Source: Treponema bryantii (GTDB taxonomy: Bacteria; Spirochaetota; Spirochaetia; Treponematales; Treponemataceae). Taken from it: a stretch of 64,000 nt of DNA. The notes beneath the pieces were generated by a model. That model was not told the origin of the DNA. It saw only the letters and a program-made list of their open reading frames with translations, and ran no database searches. Each line of letters begins with the position of its first letter. Within the stretch, counting starts at the first letter, position 1. The stretch lies in NCBI RefSeq assembly GCF_900111035.1, contig NZ_FOFU01000003.1, positions 248,001-312,000 on the forward strand, read 5' to 3'. The position numbers and the translations under genes were made by a program. Positions 51,409-60,161 of this stretch are shown here, one piece after another.

Positions 51409-53614
51409 CTATCTCGACTCACTAAACGAAGAACAGAGAGCTGCCGTTGTACACGAGGGCTCTCCTCTTTTAATTCTTGCGGGTGCCGGTTCCGGAAAAA
51501 CCCGTGTAATTACTACTAAGATTGCGTATCTTATTAAAGAAAAGAATATTGATCCATGGAGTATTCTGTCGGTAACCTTTACTAAAAAGGCTGCCAATGA
51601 AATGCGTGAACGTGCAGTTGCAATTGATGAACGTGCTGCTGATGCAAAAATCCAGACCTTCCACTCTTTTGGTGCCTGGTTCCTTCGTAAATATGCTGAG
51701 CACGCAGGCCTTGAACCATCCTTTACTGTTTATGATGATGATGACGTTGCGACTCTTATAAAAAAAGCAGAACCTTCGCTTTCTACAAAAGAAATAAGAA
51801 CCGCCGCTCATCAGATTTCGCTGGCAAAAGATTACTGCCTTACTCCAGAAGATGATTTAAGCATTATTGGAAGTGAGTTTGACCTCAACGATATCTATTC
51901 TAAATATCAGAAACGACTTCGCGCTACAGGTAATGCTGATTTTGGTGACCTCATTATGCTGCCGGTTCAAATTCTTGAAGCGTATGAGGAAATTGCTGAT
52001 TACATCCATAACCGATTTAAGGTAATTATGGTTGATGAGTATCAGGACTCGAATATTGCACAATATCGGCTTTTGCAGGCTCTTTCGGGAGTTAAGCAGG
52101 GCAGTGATACCTATGTCTGCGTAGTAGGTGATGATGACCAGTCTATCTATAAATTCCGCGGAGCTGAGGTAGAAAATATTCTGACCTTCCCGGAAAAGTT
52201 CCCGGGAACAGAAATCATTAAGCTTGAGAGGAACTATCGTTCCACAGCGAATATATTAAACGCGGCAGGTCTTGTCGTAAAAAAGAATCATCATGGAAGC
52301 CTTGAAAAAACTTTGGTTGCAGATCGTGAGGGCGGTGGAAAGCCTGTGCTTGCTTTTCTGCCAGATCAGAATGCTGAAGCAACCTTTACGGCAGATCTTG
52401 TAATGAAATCACTTGCCGGAGGCGCAAAGTATTCTGATTGGGCCGTAATGTATCGTACTAATGTCCAGTCTCGTTTATTCGAAATTGAATTTGCACGCAG
52501 AAAAATTCCTTATGTAGTTTTTGGATCTCTTGGATTTTATGAACGTGAAGAAATTAAGGACGCTCTTGCATATATTTCTTTCTTTGCAAATCATAAGGAT
52601 GAAATCTCGTTCCGCCGTATTATCAACAAACCGACTCGCGGAATAGGAGACAAAACTCAGGATAAACTTATGGCAAGTGCTGTTACTTTGAAAGGAGACG
52701 GTAATCCTATTTTTTCTGATTTACTTGAAAATATCAAAAATCATAAAGATAGTCTTTCTAAAAAAGCATCTGAAGGGGCTTCTGGTTTTATAAATCTTTT
52801 TGATACGCTTGCAGGCTGCTTTGATGAAAATAAACCGCTTTCAGATTTTATTGAGCGTGTAATTCATGATTCTGGTCTTGATGAATATCATAAAGCAGTA
52901 GACGAAATTGAAGGAACTACACGCGCACAAAACCTACAGGAACTTATAAATAGTGCTGTTCATTATGAATGTACATTAGATGGTCTTGTAAAATTCCTAG
53001 ATACAATAAATCTCGATCGAACTATGACAGAAGAGAATGAGGCTATAGGTGATAATTATGTTACCCTCATCACCCTCCATAACACAAAAGGTCTGGAGTA
53101 TAACAAGGTAATCATAACAGGTCTTGAAGAAGGTGTATTCCCGCGAATGGAAAAGACAGGGGCAGAACTTGAAGAAGAACGCCGTCTTTTCTATGTTGGA
53201 ATTACCCGTGCCCGCGATGAACTTTATGTGACCTCGACGGCAAAACGCTGTCTTTATGGACGCTGGGATTTTATGCGTCCAAGTCCGTTCATAAAAGAAG
53301 CAGCTGAGGCATTTACAGTAATAGGTCAGGCTCCTTTCGGCTTTTCAGTAAGGAAAACTTCGCCTTATGGTCAATTCGGCCGCGATGCATCAGCCTTTTC
53401 GAATACTTCAGATGATACTTCCGAAGATGATTCACTGGTATCAAAATGGAAAAAGGGAACACATGTCTATCATGATGATTATGGTGATGGTGCTGTAGTT
53501 GCTGCTTATTCAAATTCCGGCGAGTATGTAATAGAAGTTCAGTTTGCAAATGGCGGAAAAAAGAAGTTTTTGCCGAAATATCAGGCAAAATCGCTGCAGG
53601 TAATAAAAGATTAG
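51395..53614 (+). CDS. pcrA: UvrD/PcrA-type DNA helicase
   Basis: This 739-residue SF1A 3'-5' helicase acts in repair and plasmid or replication-fork maintenance. The start LNEEQRAAVVHEGSPLLILAGAGSGKTRVIT contains Walker A. It is followed by SVTFTKKAANEMRERA, the DEYQD box MVDEYQDSN, GDDDQSIYKFRGAE, ITLHNTKGLEYNKVII and YVGITRARDELYVTS. The C-terminus has the PcrA-type YGDGAVV strand (about 695-735), which contacts RNA polymerase in related proteins. Length fits PcrA/UvrD. It lies between two GGDEF genes and overlaps the first, so it is co-transcribed with it. Confidence 0.93.
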   Translation: MTENNYLDSLNEEQRAAVVHEGSPLLILAGAGSGKTRVITTKIAYLIKEKNIDPWSILSVTFTKKAANEMRERAVAIDERAADAKIQTFHSFGAWFLRKYAEHAGLEPSFTVYDDDDVATLIKKAEPSLSTKEIRTAAHQISLAKDYCLTPEDDLSIIGSEFDLNDIYSKYQKRLRATGNADFGDLIMLPVQILEAYEEIADYIHNRFKVIMVDEYQDSNIAQYRLLQALSGVKQGSDTYVCVVGDDDQSIYKFRGAEVENILTFPEKFPGTEIIKLERNYRSTANILNAAGLVVKKNHHGSLEKTLVADREGGGKPVLAFLPDQNAEATFTADLVMKSLAGGAKYSDWAVMYRTNVQSRLFEIEFARRKIPYVVFGSLGFYEREEIKDALAYISFFANHKDEISFRRIINKPTRGIGDKTQDKLMASAVTLKGDGNPIFSDLLENIKNHKDSLSKKASEGASGFINLFDTLAGCFDENKPLSDFIERVIHDSGLDEYHKAVDEIEGTTRAQNLQELINSAVHYECTLDGLVKFLDTINLDRTMTEENEAIGDNYVTLITLHNTKGLEYNKVIITGLEEGVFPRMEKTGAELEEERRLFYVGITRARDELYVTSTAKRCLYGRWDFMRPSPFIKEAAEAFTVIGQAPFGFSVRKTSPYGQFGRDASAFSNTSDDTSEDDSLVSKWKKGTHVYHDDYGDGAVVAAYSNSGEYVIEVQFANGGKKKFLPKYQAKSLQVIKD

Positions 53615-53640
53615 ACAAATTACAAAAACTAGACTAAAAT
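53612..53640 (+). promoter_or_regulatory. promoter of second diguanylate cyclase gene
   Basis: TAGACA (53612-53617), 17 nt, TAAAAT (53635-53640). The TAG of TAGACA is the pcrA stop. The leader is about 65 nt, with GAGAGAG before the ATG. Confidence 0.55.
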
Positions 53641-53713
53641 ATAATTAGCCCAAAAATGTAATAAAAAGATTTAAAAATAATTATTTAAAACTTTATTCAA
53701 AAGATGAGAGAGT

Positions 53714-55720
53714 ATGAGAATAGGGCTTGTAATAGATTATGTGGTTTCGGAATATGCTGAGCGTATAATCCGGGGTGTTTCGCTCGCCTGTCAGGAAAAA
53801 GACGCTGAGCTTGTTGTATTCTCAATTGGTCAAATTCAGAGTATAACCAATGCATTTGACTATCAGAATGTAGCAGTATCTTCCTTTGTATCTTCAAAAA
53901 ATCTCGATGGTGTAATTTTTATTTCTGGCGCCATCATGCAGTCTCAAAACAAATCAGAAGTTGCTTCGTACATAAAGGCTTTTAAGCCTCTTCCTGTTGC
54001 AAATATATCAATGGAAATATCAGGCATTCCTTCAGTTATTGTTGATAATGAGGAAGCTTATGATTCAATTCTTACAGAACTGGTAAAACGACAGAGATGT
54101 CACAAATTTGGAATTCTTAGCGTACGGGGAAATTCTTCAGAAATCAAAAATCGTCTCAAGAATATAAAAGCTGCACTTTCAAACCTTGGTGTTAGCGAAG
54201 ATGATATTTCTGTATGGAAATCAACCTTAAGCTATACTCCGGCTCTTGAAGATCTTCGTGCAATTTATAAAGAAATTGGAGTTTTCGACTATGATACTTT
54301 AATCTGTATGAATGATGAAATGGCTTTTGCAGCTATGGATTTCTGCAGTGAAATAGGATTAAAAGTTCCTGATGATGTAATAGTTGTAGGCTTTGATAAT
54401 CTTATAAATTCTGATACCTGTATACCAACTCTTACTACTATTAAACAGAATTTTGAAGGGCAGGGGTATCTTGCAGGAATGAATCTTATTAAAGAGATTT
54501 ATGGAAAAGCTGCAGATAAGCTATCTGTGATAACTGCAATTCCTGTTATGCGTGAATCCAGCCGTCGTGTTCCTTATGATAAGACAGCTCCTCATGCAAG
54601 AAGTTTTGAATTTGAATCTGATGAAAATAAACCTTATTTGAGAACTAACTCTGGTACTGAGTGGTATAGAAAAAAAGGCGAATTCTATCAGACGACAAAT
54701 TTCTATACACAAATGCAGTCTGATATGACTTATGACCAGCTGCGTAACAGAATCAATGATGATGTCCGTTCTTTTGGAATAACTGCCTGTGCAGTTGTGC
54801 TTTATGATAAACCGATTGAAGCTGCAGTTCCTTTTGATTATTTCCATCTTCCAAAAAATGCACATCTTTTTGCAGGTTTTGATAATAAGACTGGTTTTGA
54901 TTCTACAGTAGAGAAAAAGATAATTAAGTGTAATCCAAAAGAACAGATGCTTCCTGATGGAATAATCAGTATTGATCATGATGGAGTATTAGTATTTGCT
55001 CTTTTCCATAGTACCCTGCAGTATGGATACATTATCCTTCGTCCGGGTAGCTATGACAGTATTATTTATGATCTTTTTGTAAAACTTTTGTCTTCGACAA
55101 TTGCTTCTGTTTATTCGTTCTCGCTTGCTCATAGTGAAACTTCCCGTGTACGTAAAAAGATTGATGAACTTGATCTTATTGCAAGTACTGATGAGTTGAC
55201 TGGCCTTTACAACAGACGCGGTTTTTATTCCTATGGCGAGACTACACTCAAATTTGCTAAAGCAATGGGCCAGAGCGGAATAATGCTTTATTGTGATATG
55301 GATGGCCTTAAGAAAATAAATGATGATTATGGCCATGAAGAAGGGGATAGGGCAATTATTGCAGAATCAATAATTCTCAAGAGTAATTTCCGTTCCAATG
55401 ATATTATTGCCCGAATCGGTGGTGATGAGTTTGCAATTCTCTGTCCGGGACTTACAAAGCAGGCTTTAAAACATATTCGTGCACAGATTGATGAAGACTG
55501 CCGGATGTGGTCTGGTGGTAATGAAGTAGGATTCTCGCTTTCAATCAGTATGGGCTATGTTGCTTATCCATCTCAAAAAATGGGCTATAAAATTACCCCG
55601 CTTTTAAGCGAGGCAGATTCCATTATGTATATGGAAAAGCGTTCTAAAAAATTAAAGAAGGTCGAACAGCTGGTAGAAGTTGTAGAAGAATCTTCAGAAA
55701 TCTATTCAGAAGATGACTAG
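53714..55720 (+). CDS. cytosolic diguanylate cyclase with LacI-type sugar-binding sensor (paralogue 2)
   Basis: This 668-residue protein shares the architecture of the 49.5-kb gene. A LacI/GalR-like ligand domain comes first (about 1-280: RIGLVIDYVVSEYAERIIRGVSLACQ, LDGVIFISG, DTLICMNDEMAFAAMDF, KVPDDVIVVGFDNLINSD, LTTIKQN), with no HTH or signal peptide. A middle domain (about 325-470) and a helix lead to GGDEF: DELTGLYNRRGF, DMDGLKKINDDYGHEEGD, ARIGGDEF with I-site RSND. Divergence in the ligand domain suggests a different effector. It has its own promoter. Its stop shares CTAG with the convergent OmpA gene. Confidence 0.9.
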   Translation: MRIGLVIDYVVSEYAERIIRGVSLACQEKDAELVVFSIGQIQSITNAFDYQNVAVSSFVSSKNLDGVIFISGAIMQSQNKSEVASYIKAFKPLPVANISMEISGIPSVIVDNEEAYDSILTELVKRQRCHKFGILSVRGNSSEIKNRLKNIKAALSNLGVSEDDISVWKSTLSYTPALEDLRAIYKEIGVFDYDTLICMNDEMAFAAMDFCSEIGLKVPDDVIVVGFDNLINSDTCIPTLTTIKQNFEGQGYLAGMNLIKEIYGKAADKLSVITAIPVMRESSRRVPYDKTAPHARSFEFESDENKPYLRTNSGTEWYRKKGEFYQTTNFYTQMQSDMTYDQLRNRINDDVRSFGITACAVVLYDKPIEAAVPFDYFHLPKNAHLFAGFDNKTGFDSTVEKKIIKCNPKEQMLPDGIISIDHDGVLVFALFHSTLQYGYIILRPGSYDSIIYDLFVKLLSSTIASVYSFSLAHSETSRVRKKIDELDLIASTDELTGLYNRRGFYSYGETTLKFAKAMGQSGIMLYCDMDGLKKINDDYGHEEGDRAIIAESIILKSNFRSNDIIARIGGDEFAILCPGLTKQALKHIRAQIDEDCRMWSGGNEVGFSLSISMGYVAYPSQKMGYKITPLLSEADSIMYMEKRSKKLKKVEQLVEVVEESSEIYSEDD

Positions 55721-57075
55721 TTCCAGTCACGCTGAATATAAGTTGCGCGAGGGCGTGCAATAATTCTTACGCGGCGGTTCTGGGCGCGGCCGGCTTCTGT
55801 GTCATTGTCTGCAATCGGCATTGTTCCTCCATATCCTTTGTAGGTGAAAATCTTTTCATCAATTCCTTCATCTATAAGTGCAGTCATTACGGTACGTGTT
55901 CGTTCTATGGAAAGATTCAGCTGGCCTACTGGTTTTCCTACATCGGCAGTATGTCCTTCAATCAGAATAGAATAGCCTTCATCTTCAAGAATTTCTTTGA
56001 GTTTTTCTGCAATCAGTTCAATGCGGCCTTTTTCATCTGGAAGAAGTTCAGGTGAGTCTGGGTAGAAGCGGAGATTTACATCAAACATAAAGCCGATGCT
56101 TGTATCTGAGATTGTAACACCAGGAATTTTGTTTTCGTAGAAATATTGTTTTACTGCATCGTATTTTACATAGTAAGCAGGTGTCTTTTCCGGTACAGAA
56201 ATATCATAAATCAGGTTGTCCTTATCAAGAAGAATAACAACCTTGCCTTCCTGCAAAAGTTTTATATTTTCTGGAACTGTGAGGATTTTCAGCGCATCGC
56301 GGTGCTTAATAACAGGGTCTGTGCGGTTTCGTCCATAAACCTGAGAAGCCTTTATATAAAGCGGATCTGAACCAACTCGGTCTTCGTAATCAGCTACATC
56401 ATCAGAATAGTGGTAGCCTACAACACCTTTTGAAGTGACAATTGATGGTGAAACGATATTCTTTTCAAAAATGCTGTTCATCTGATCATCCCAAATCTGT
56501 GGGAAGAAACAGGCGTAAACTTCACTCTTTACGTATTCACCATGCACAGGAAATGCTCCGCGTGCATCAATAATAATTCCGCTGAAAGCTCTTGAAGGAA
56601 CTGATTCAATCGGCTTTTGAGGATTATAGGCATAATTATGTCGGACAAGGAGCTTGCCTATATCATTTATATTTGTTGTGTTTGTAGTATTTAAGTATTT
56701 GAGGTCTTTTGAAAAAACATCCGGAGTTTTGTGTCCACCCATAATAAAACTGTAAACCTGATCAAGAGAGAGGTCTTCGTTAATTACTGCTTCAGAAAGG
56801 TCATTCTCTGAGTTCTCAAAAAGAGAAAGCAGCGGCGGCTGAATTAAAGGAAGCATTTTAGATTTGATGTAGGTTGAAGCAACCTTTTTTCCAGACGGCA
56901 TCTGAATATTTGCTTTATTAGCGTCCAGAGAAATATTTGTGGCGAATTCTTTTGTAATCCAGTTGATAGAGCTGATGGCTTCTATCTTAGTGTCATATTG
57001 CTGTGCCGCCTGAGCAGAAAGTGGTGAAAATGCAAAAAGAATAACACCTGCGAGGGCAGTGAACGTTTTGGACAT
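55717..57075 (-). CDS. OmpA-family protein with long N-terminal region
   Basis: This 452-residue exported protein has signal peptide FTALAGVILFAFSPLSAQA. An unrecognised region (about 25-330) includes GIIIDARGAFPVHGEYVKSEVYACFFPQIWD. The C-terminal OmpA peptidoglycan-binding domain (about 335-440) has ILIEGHTADVG, LNLSIERTRTVMTALIDEG, YKGYGGTMPIADN and the NRRVRI end. It should bind cell-wall peptidoglycan. The LysM transglycosylase gene lies just upstream on the same strand (29 nt), so the two wall proteins are probably one unit. AGAGGT lies before the ATG. Confidence 0.88.
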   Translation of the reverse strand: MSKTFTALAGVILFAFSPLSAQAAQQYDTKIEAISSINWITKEFATNISLDANKANIQMPSGKKVASTYIKSKMLPLIQPPLLSLFENSENDLSEAVINEDLSLDQVYSFIMGGHKTPDVFSKDLKYLNTTNTTNINDIGKLLVRHNYAYNPQKPIESVPSRAFSGIIIDARGAFPVHGEYVKSEVYACFFPQIWDDQMNSIFEKNIVSPSIVTSKGVVGYHYSDDVADYEDRVGSDPLYIKASQVYGRNRTDPVIKHRDALKILTVPENIKLLQEGKVVILLDKDNLIYDISVPEKTPAYYVKYDAVKQYFYENKIPGVTISDTSIGFMFDVNLRFYPDSPELLPDEKGRIELIAEKLKEILEDEGYSILIEGHTADVGKPVGQLNLSIERTRTVMTALIDEGIDEKIFTYKGYGGTMPIADNDTEAGRAQNRRVRIIARPRATYIQRDWN

Positions 57076-57104
57076 AATAATATACCTCTTCTACAAATTT
57101 CGGC

Positions 57105-58337
57105 TTATTTTGAGGGAATATAAAGTATTTTTCCAATTTTAAGAATTGCGTTTTCTTTAATACCGTTGAGTTCACAGATTGCAGAAACTGTTGTCTTGTA
57201 TTTTCTTGAAATTGACCAGAGTGAATCACCGGCAACTACAGTGTACTTAAGAGGGAAATCAACCGGCTTCATGTTTGCCAGTGCATCTTCTGCAGACTCT
57301 TTCATGCCAAGCGGAAGTCGGATTTCGCTTACTTTTGAAGGATGTGTCATTCCAAGAGTGTAGGAAGGATTCAATCTTTTGATTGTTGCCGCATCCATTC
57401 TCATTTCCTGTGCAAGCTGATTCAAAGAATAAGCTTTTTTTACGGTAACGTAATCAAAGTTTCCGTTTTTTTCGTTTTCAAGAATTTCGTATTCTTCTTT
57501 ATGATCCGGAATATCAATTCCGTAATACTGACTGTTGATTGCAAGGTCTGCAATTGCTATCAGCTTTGGAACATAATCTGCAGTCTGTTTTGAAAGATAG
57601 CCGTGCTCTGCCAGATACCAGAAATCTTTTACTCCACCGGCCTTTTTAATTGCCCGGTTCATTGCACCAACTCCGCAGTTATAAGCACCGATTGCCAGTA
57701 ACCAGTCGTTGAAAGTATTATAATTATCTGTGAGCTTTTTAAGGGCCGCATCCGTAGATTTCCACGGATCCAGGCGTTCATCTACAAAATCATTTAGAGT
57801 AAGAAACGGCCATACGCTGTTAGCCATAAACTGCCACATACCGATTGCACCCGAACGGGATTTTGCGTTTGTCTTGTAATTTGATTCTACAACCGGTAAG
57901 TATTCAAGCATTTCTGGCATCTGTTTATCGCTGACGGCTTTACGCACATAAAGGCGGTATTCCATAGCACTTTCAAGATATCCGCGTAATAGAGCACTCC
58001 ATTTTGGAGAAAGATACATTTTGCGGAAGGCTTCTACCTGAGGCTTTTCAATTTCTTCATCAGAAATAAATGAAAGCGGTGTATGAGTGTGTTTTTCTTC
58101 TATTATATTGATTGGAGTTATTTCAGGCAGAAGAGCGGTTTTCAAAAGTTCAAGAAAGGCTTCGTCCTCAACAACCTCTTCTTCTAAAGGTTCTTCTGTA
58201 AAAGAAAGGGGCTGGGGTTCAGTGGTTTCTGCGGTTTCGGTACTTTCTGAGTTTTTAACAGGTTCTTCCACTGCGTCATCAGCAAATAATGAGAAACAAA
58301 CAAGAAGTACAGCAAAGGCAGTGAGTATTTTTTTCAT
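57105..58337 (-). CDS. MltD-like lytic transglycosylase with LysM domain
   Basis: This 410-residue exported protein has signal peptide KKILTAFAVLLVCFSLFADD and then an acidic linker (about 20-85). The SLT/GH23 domain (about 120-290) has catalytic glutamate in LPVVESNYKTNAKS, SGAIGMWQFMANSVW, LAIGAYNCGVGAMNRAI and YVPKLIAIADL. A single C-terminal LysM (about 366-409) reads YTVVAGDSLWSISRKYKTTVSAIC. It cleaves peptidoglycan strands, perhaps for flagellar or wall remodelling. Its ATG overlaps the upstream lipoprotein stop by one base. Confidence 0.93.
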   Translation of the reverse strand: MKKILTAFAVLLVCFSLFADDAVEEPVKNSESTETAETTEPQPLSFTEEPLEEEVVEDEAFLELLKTALLPEITPINIIEEKHTHTPLSFISDEEIEKPQVEAFRKMYLSPKWSALLRGYLESAMEYRLYVRKAVSDKQMPEMLEYLPVVESNYKTNAKSRSGAIGMWQFMANSVWPFLTLNDFVDERLDPWKSTDAALKKLTDNYNTFNDWLLAIGAYNCGVGAMNRAIKKAGGVKDFWYLAEHGYLSKQTADYVPKLIAIADLAINSQYYGIDIPDHKEEYEILENEKNGNFDYVTVKKAYSLNQLAQEMRMDAATIKRLNPSYTLGMTHPSKVSEIRLPLGMKESAEDALANMKPVDFPLKYTVVAGDSLWSISRKYKTTVSAICELNGIKENAILKIGKILYIPSK

Positions 58338-59407
58338 TACAGTTTATTTCCAAGATAAATGCCGGCCCATTCCCAGTTACCGTGAATATCAGGATCAAGA
58401 GGGAAGTCTACCTTTCGGAAATACAGATACCATACAGGAACATAACTGTTCCATCCCCAGGTTCTTAAGTAAGCTTCGTTCGGGTTAGAGGCTTCATCAA
58501 GAGCATCATTATATCGAATGCGTTTTCCTCTCATCCAGGAATACATTGAGAATTCCTCCTGAGAGTTAGCGTCATTTTCATCCTGCTTCCATGACATAGA
58601 GAAGAAGTTTACTTTTGCCTTATAGCGGTCAAGAGCACGCCAGTCATAATTTCTGATAGCTTTTTTAACTGCTTCTTCAAGAGCAGAAAGGCTTTCAAAA
58701 GTCCAGTCTTTAGAAGAATTATTAAAGTCTACAAGGTGGCGGGCATTTTTATAAGCATCAGGCTCTCCTGCAATCTGGATTGTAGTTGCATCCGGCTGTT
58801 CAAGGAAGAGGGAGTAGGTTTTAAGTGCCTGAGACCACTGACTGTCATTCTGATATTCAAGCGCAAGGCGCAGATAAAGTTCTGTTGTATTTACATTCTG
58901 TGGGAAACGGCTTATAAGCTCGTTGAAGTATTTTATTCTGTGAGACGGTGTTTTACTGATCTGAATCAGTTTCTGAAGGCAGATAAAATGTGCAGAATTT
59001 CCTTTTATAAGAAGATCCGGACACTGCTGAAGAATACGGTCAAAATAGTATTCTGCAACTGGTTCTGCTCCCTGTGCAAGGTAAGCGTCTGCAGTCATCA
59101 AAAGCCAGTAAGAGTTATACATATCATCCGGATTATTATCTACCCAATCTGTAAGGAAAAGAATAAGCCCCTGATAATCCTTTTCATCTCGCAGTGTGTC
59201 TGCAATCTGCTTAATAAGGGAATATTTCTGCTTTCCATTAAAAGTCTGGGAGTCTAAAAGGCTCTGCAATTCCTGCTGATGGCTTTGAATGGACGCTGAT
59301 TTTTTATTGTTTCCAGTATTTTTAGTATTTTTACAGGCCGAAAATATAAATAGAATAGTAAAAAAGAATATATATATATAAGGAGTTATTTTTCTTTTTA
59401 ATATCAT
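58337..59407 (-). CDS. TPR lipoprotein, function unknown
   Basis: This 356-residue lipoprotein has signal and lipobox YIFFFTILFIFSAC (cysteine about 25). The mature part is helical with loosely conserved TPR units (DYQGLILFLTDWVDNNPDDMYNSYW, AEPVAEYYFDRILQQCPD, LYLRLALEYQNDSQWSQALKTYSLFLEQ). It ends with an aromatic-rich tail (WNSYVPVWYLYFRK). It is translationally coupled to the LysM transglycosylase and so may scaffold it at the envelope. No specific family is recognised. Confidence 0.8.
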   Translation of the reverse strand: MILKRKITPYIYIFFFTILFIFSACKNTKNTGNNKKSASIQSHQQELQSLLDSQTFNGKQKYSLIKQIADTLRDEKDYQGLILFLTDWVDNNPDDMYNSYWLLMTADAYLAQGAEPVAEYYFDRILQQCPDLLIKGNSAHFICLQKLIQISKTPSHRIKYFNELISRFPQNVNTTELYLRLALEYQNDSQWSQALKTYSLFLEQPDATTIQIAGEPDAYKNARHLVDFNNSSKDWTFESLSALEEAVKKAIRNYDWRALDRYKAKVNFFSMSWKQDENDANSQEEFSMYSWMRGKRIRYNDALDEASNPNEAYLRTWGWNSYVPVWYLYFRKVDFPLDPDIHGNWEWAGIYLGNKL

Positions 59408-59525
59408 ATTTTTAAATTTATCATAGTGATTTGTTATTGTAAAGATTAAATTTTACTTGTATTATAGAAAAAACAGGATAATTTCAAAATCAGACCTATA
59501 TTGAATGTTATATTTAGAGGGATAA

Positions 59526-60149
59526 ATGCAGATGAATACTGAAGAAAATATAAGATCAATTTATGTCCTAATAGTTATTGGAATCCTTCTTGCAATAGGT
59601 TGTACACTTGTTGCTTTGTTTAATCCTGTTTCAACACCCGTTAATATCCTTAATATCATTTTTATAATTATACAGGCTGGAATTGGACTTGCGACAATTA
59701 TTATTTCCAGAAAATTTACCAAGAAATTCTTCCATCTGTTTATGGGACTCCTTTATTTAAGCTGGAGTTTGATTTATCTGTTTGCATATACACTTTTCTC
59801 TTATTCATTAAAGGAGATGTGGCCGCTGCTTGGTATTTCGGCTGGAATACTCTGGTTTATTGCTGGAAGATTAAAGTATCAGACTTTGAAGTTTGGTTTT
59901 CTGATTCCGTCTGTTACTTTGTTTGGAATGGGAGTCTGGTATTCACTTTTCTCATTCGGGGTAATAAGTTTATCATTTAAAACTGTAGCAAGCACTTTAG
60001 GACCACTTTTTATGTTACTTGTAGCAGTTTTCCTTGTTTTCTTCTTCTTTTTGCAACAAAAGCATAAAGAACTTGTTTTTCCAGATGAGGAGACTGGAGT
60101 TTTTGCGGATGAGGAAGCATCAATTAAATCAGCTTTAGACGACGAATAA
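59526..60149 (+). CDS. six-helix membrane protein, function unknown
   Basis: This 207-residue protein is not recognised. About six hydrophobic helices occupy residues 12-30, 36-58, 68-90, 95-112, 120-145 and 155-178, followed by an acidic cytoplasmic tail (DEETGVFADEEASIKSALDDE). No transporter or enzyme motif is seen. A GAGGG site precedes the ATG; a second in-frame ATG two codons later is possible. It starts the unit with the TPR gene 12 nt downstream. Confidence 0.7.
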   Translation: MQMNTEENIRSIYVLIVIGILLAIGCTLVALFNPVSTPVNILNIIFIIIQAGIGLATIIISRKFTKKFFHLFMGLLYLSWSLIYLFAYTLFSYSLKEMWPLLGISAGILWFIAGRLKYQTLKFGFLIPSVTLFGMGVWYSLFSFGVISLSFKTVASTLGPLFMLLVAVFLVFFFFLQQKHKELVFPDEETGVFADEEASIKSALDDE

Positions 60150-60161
60150 TCGGTATTAGAA

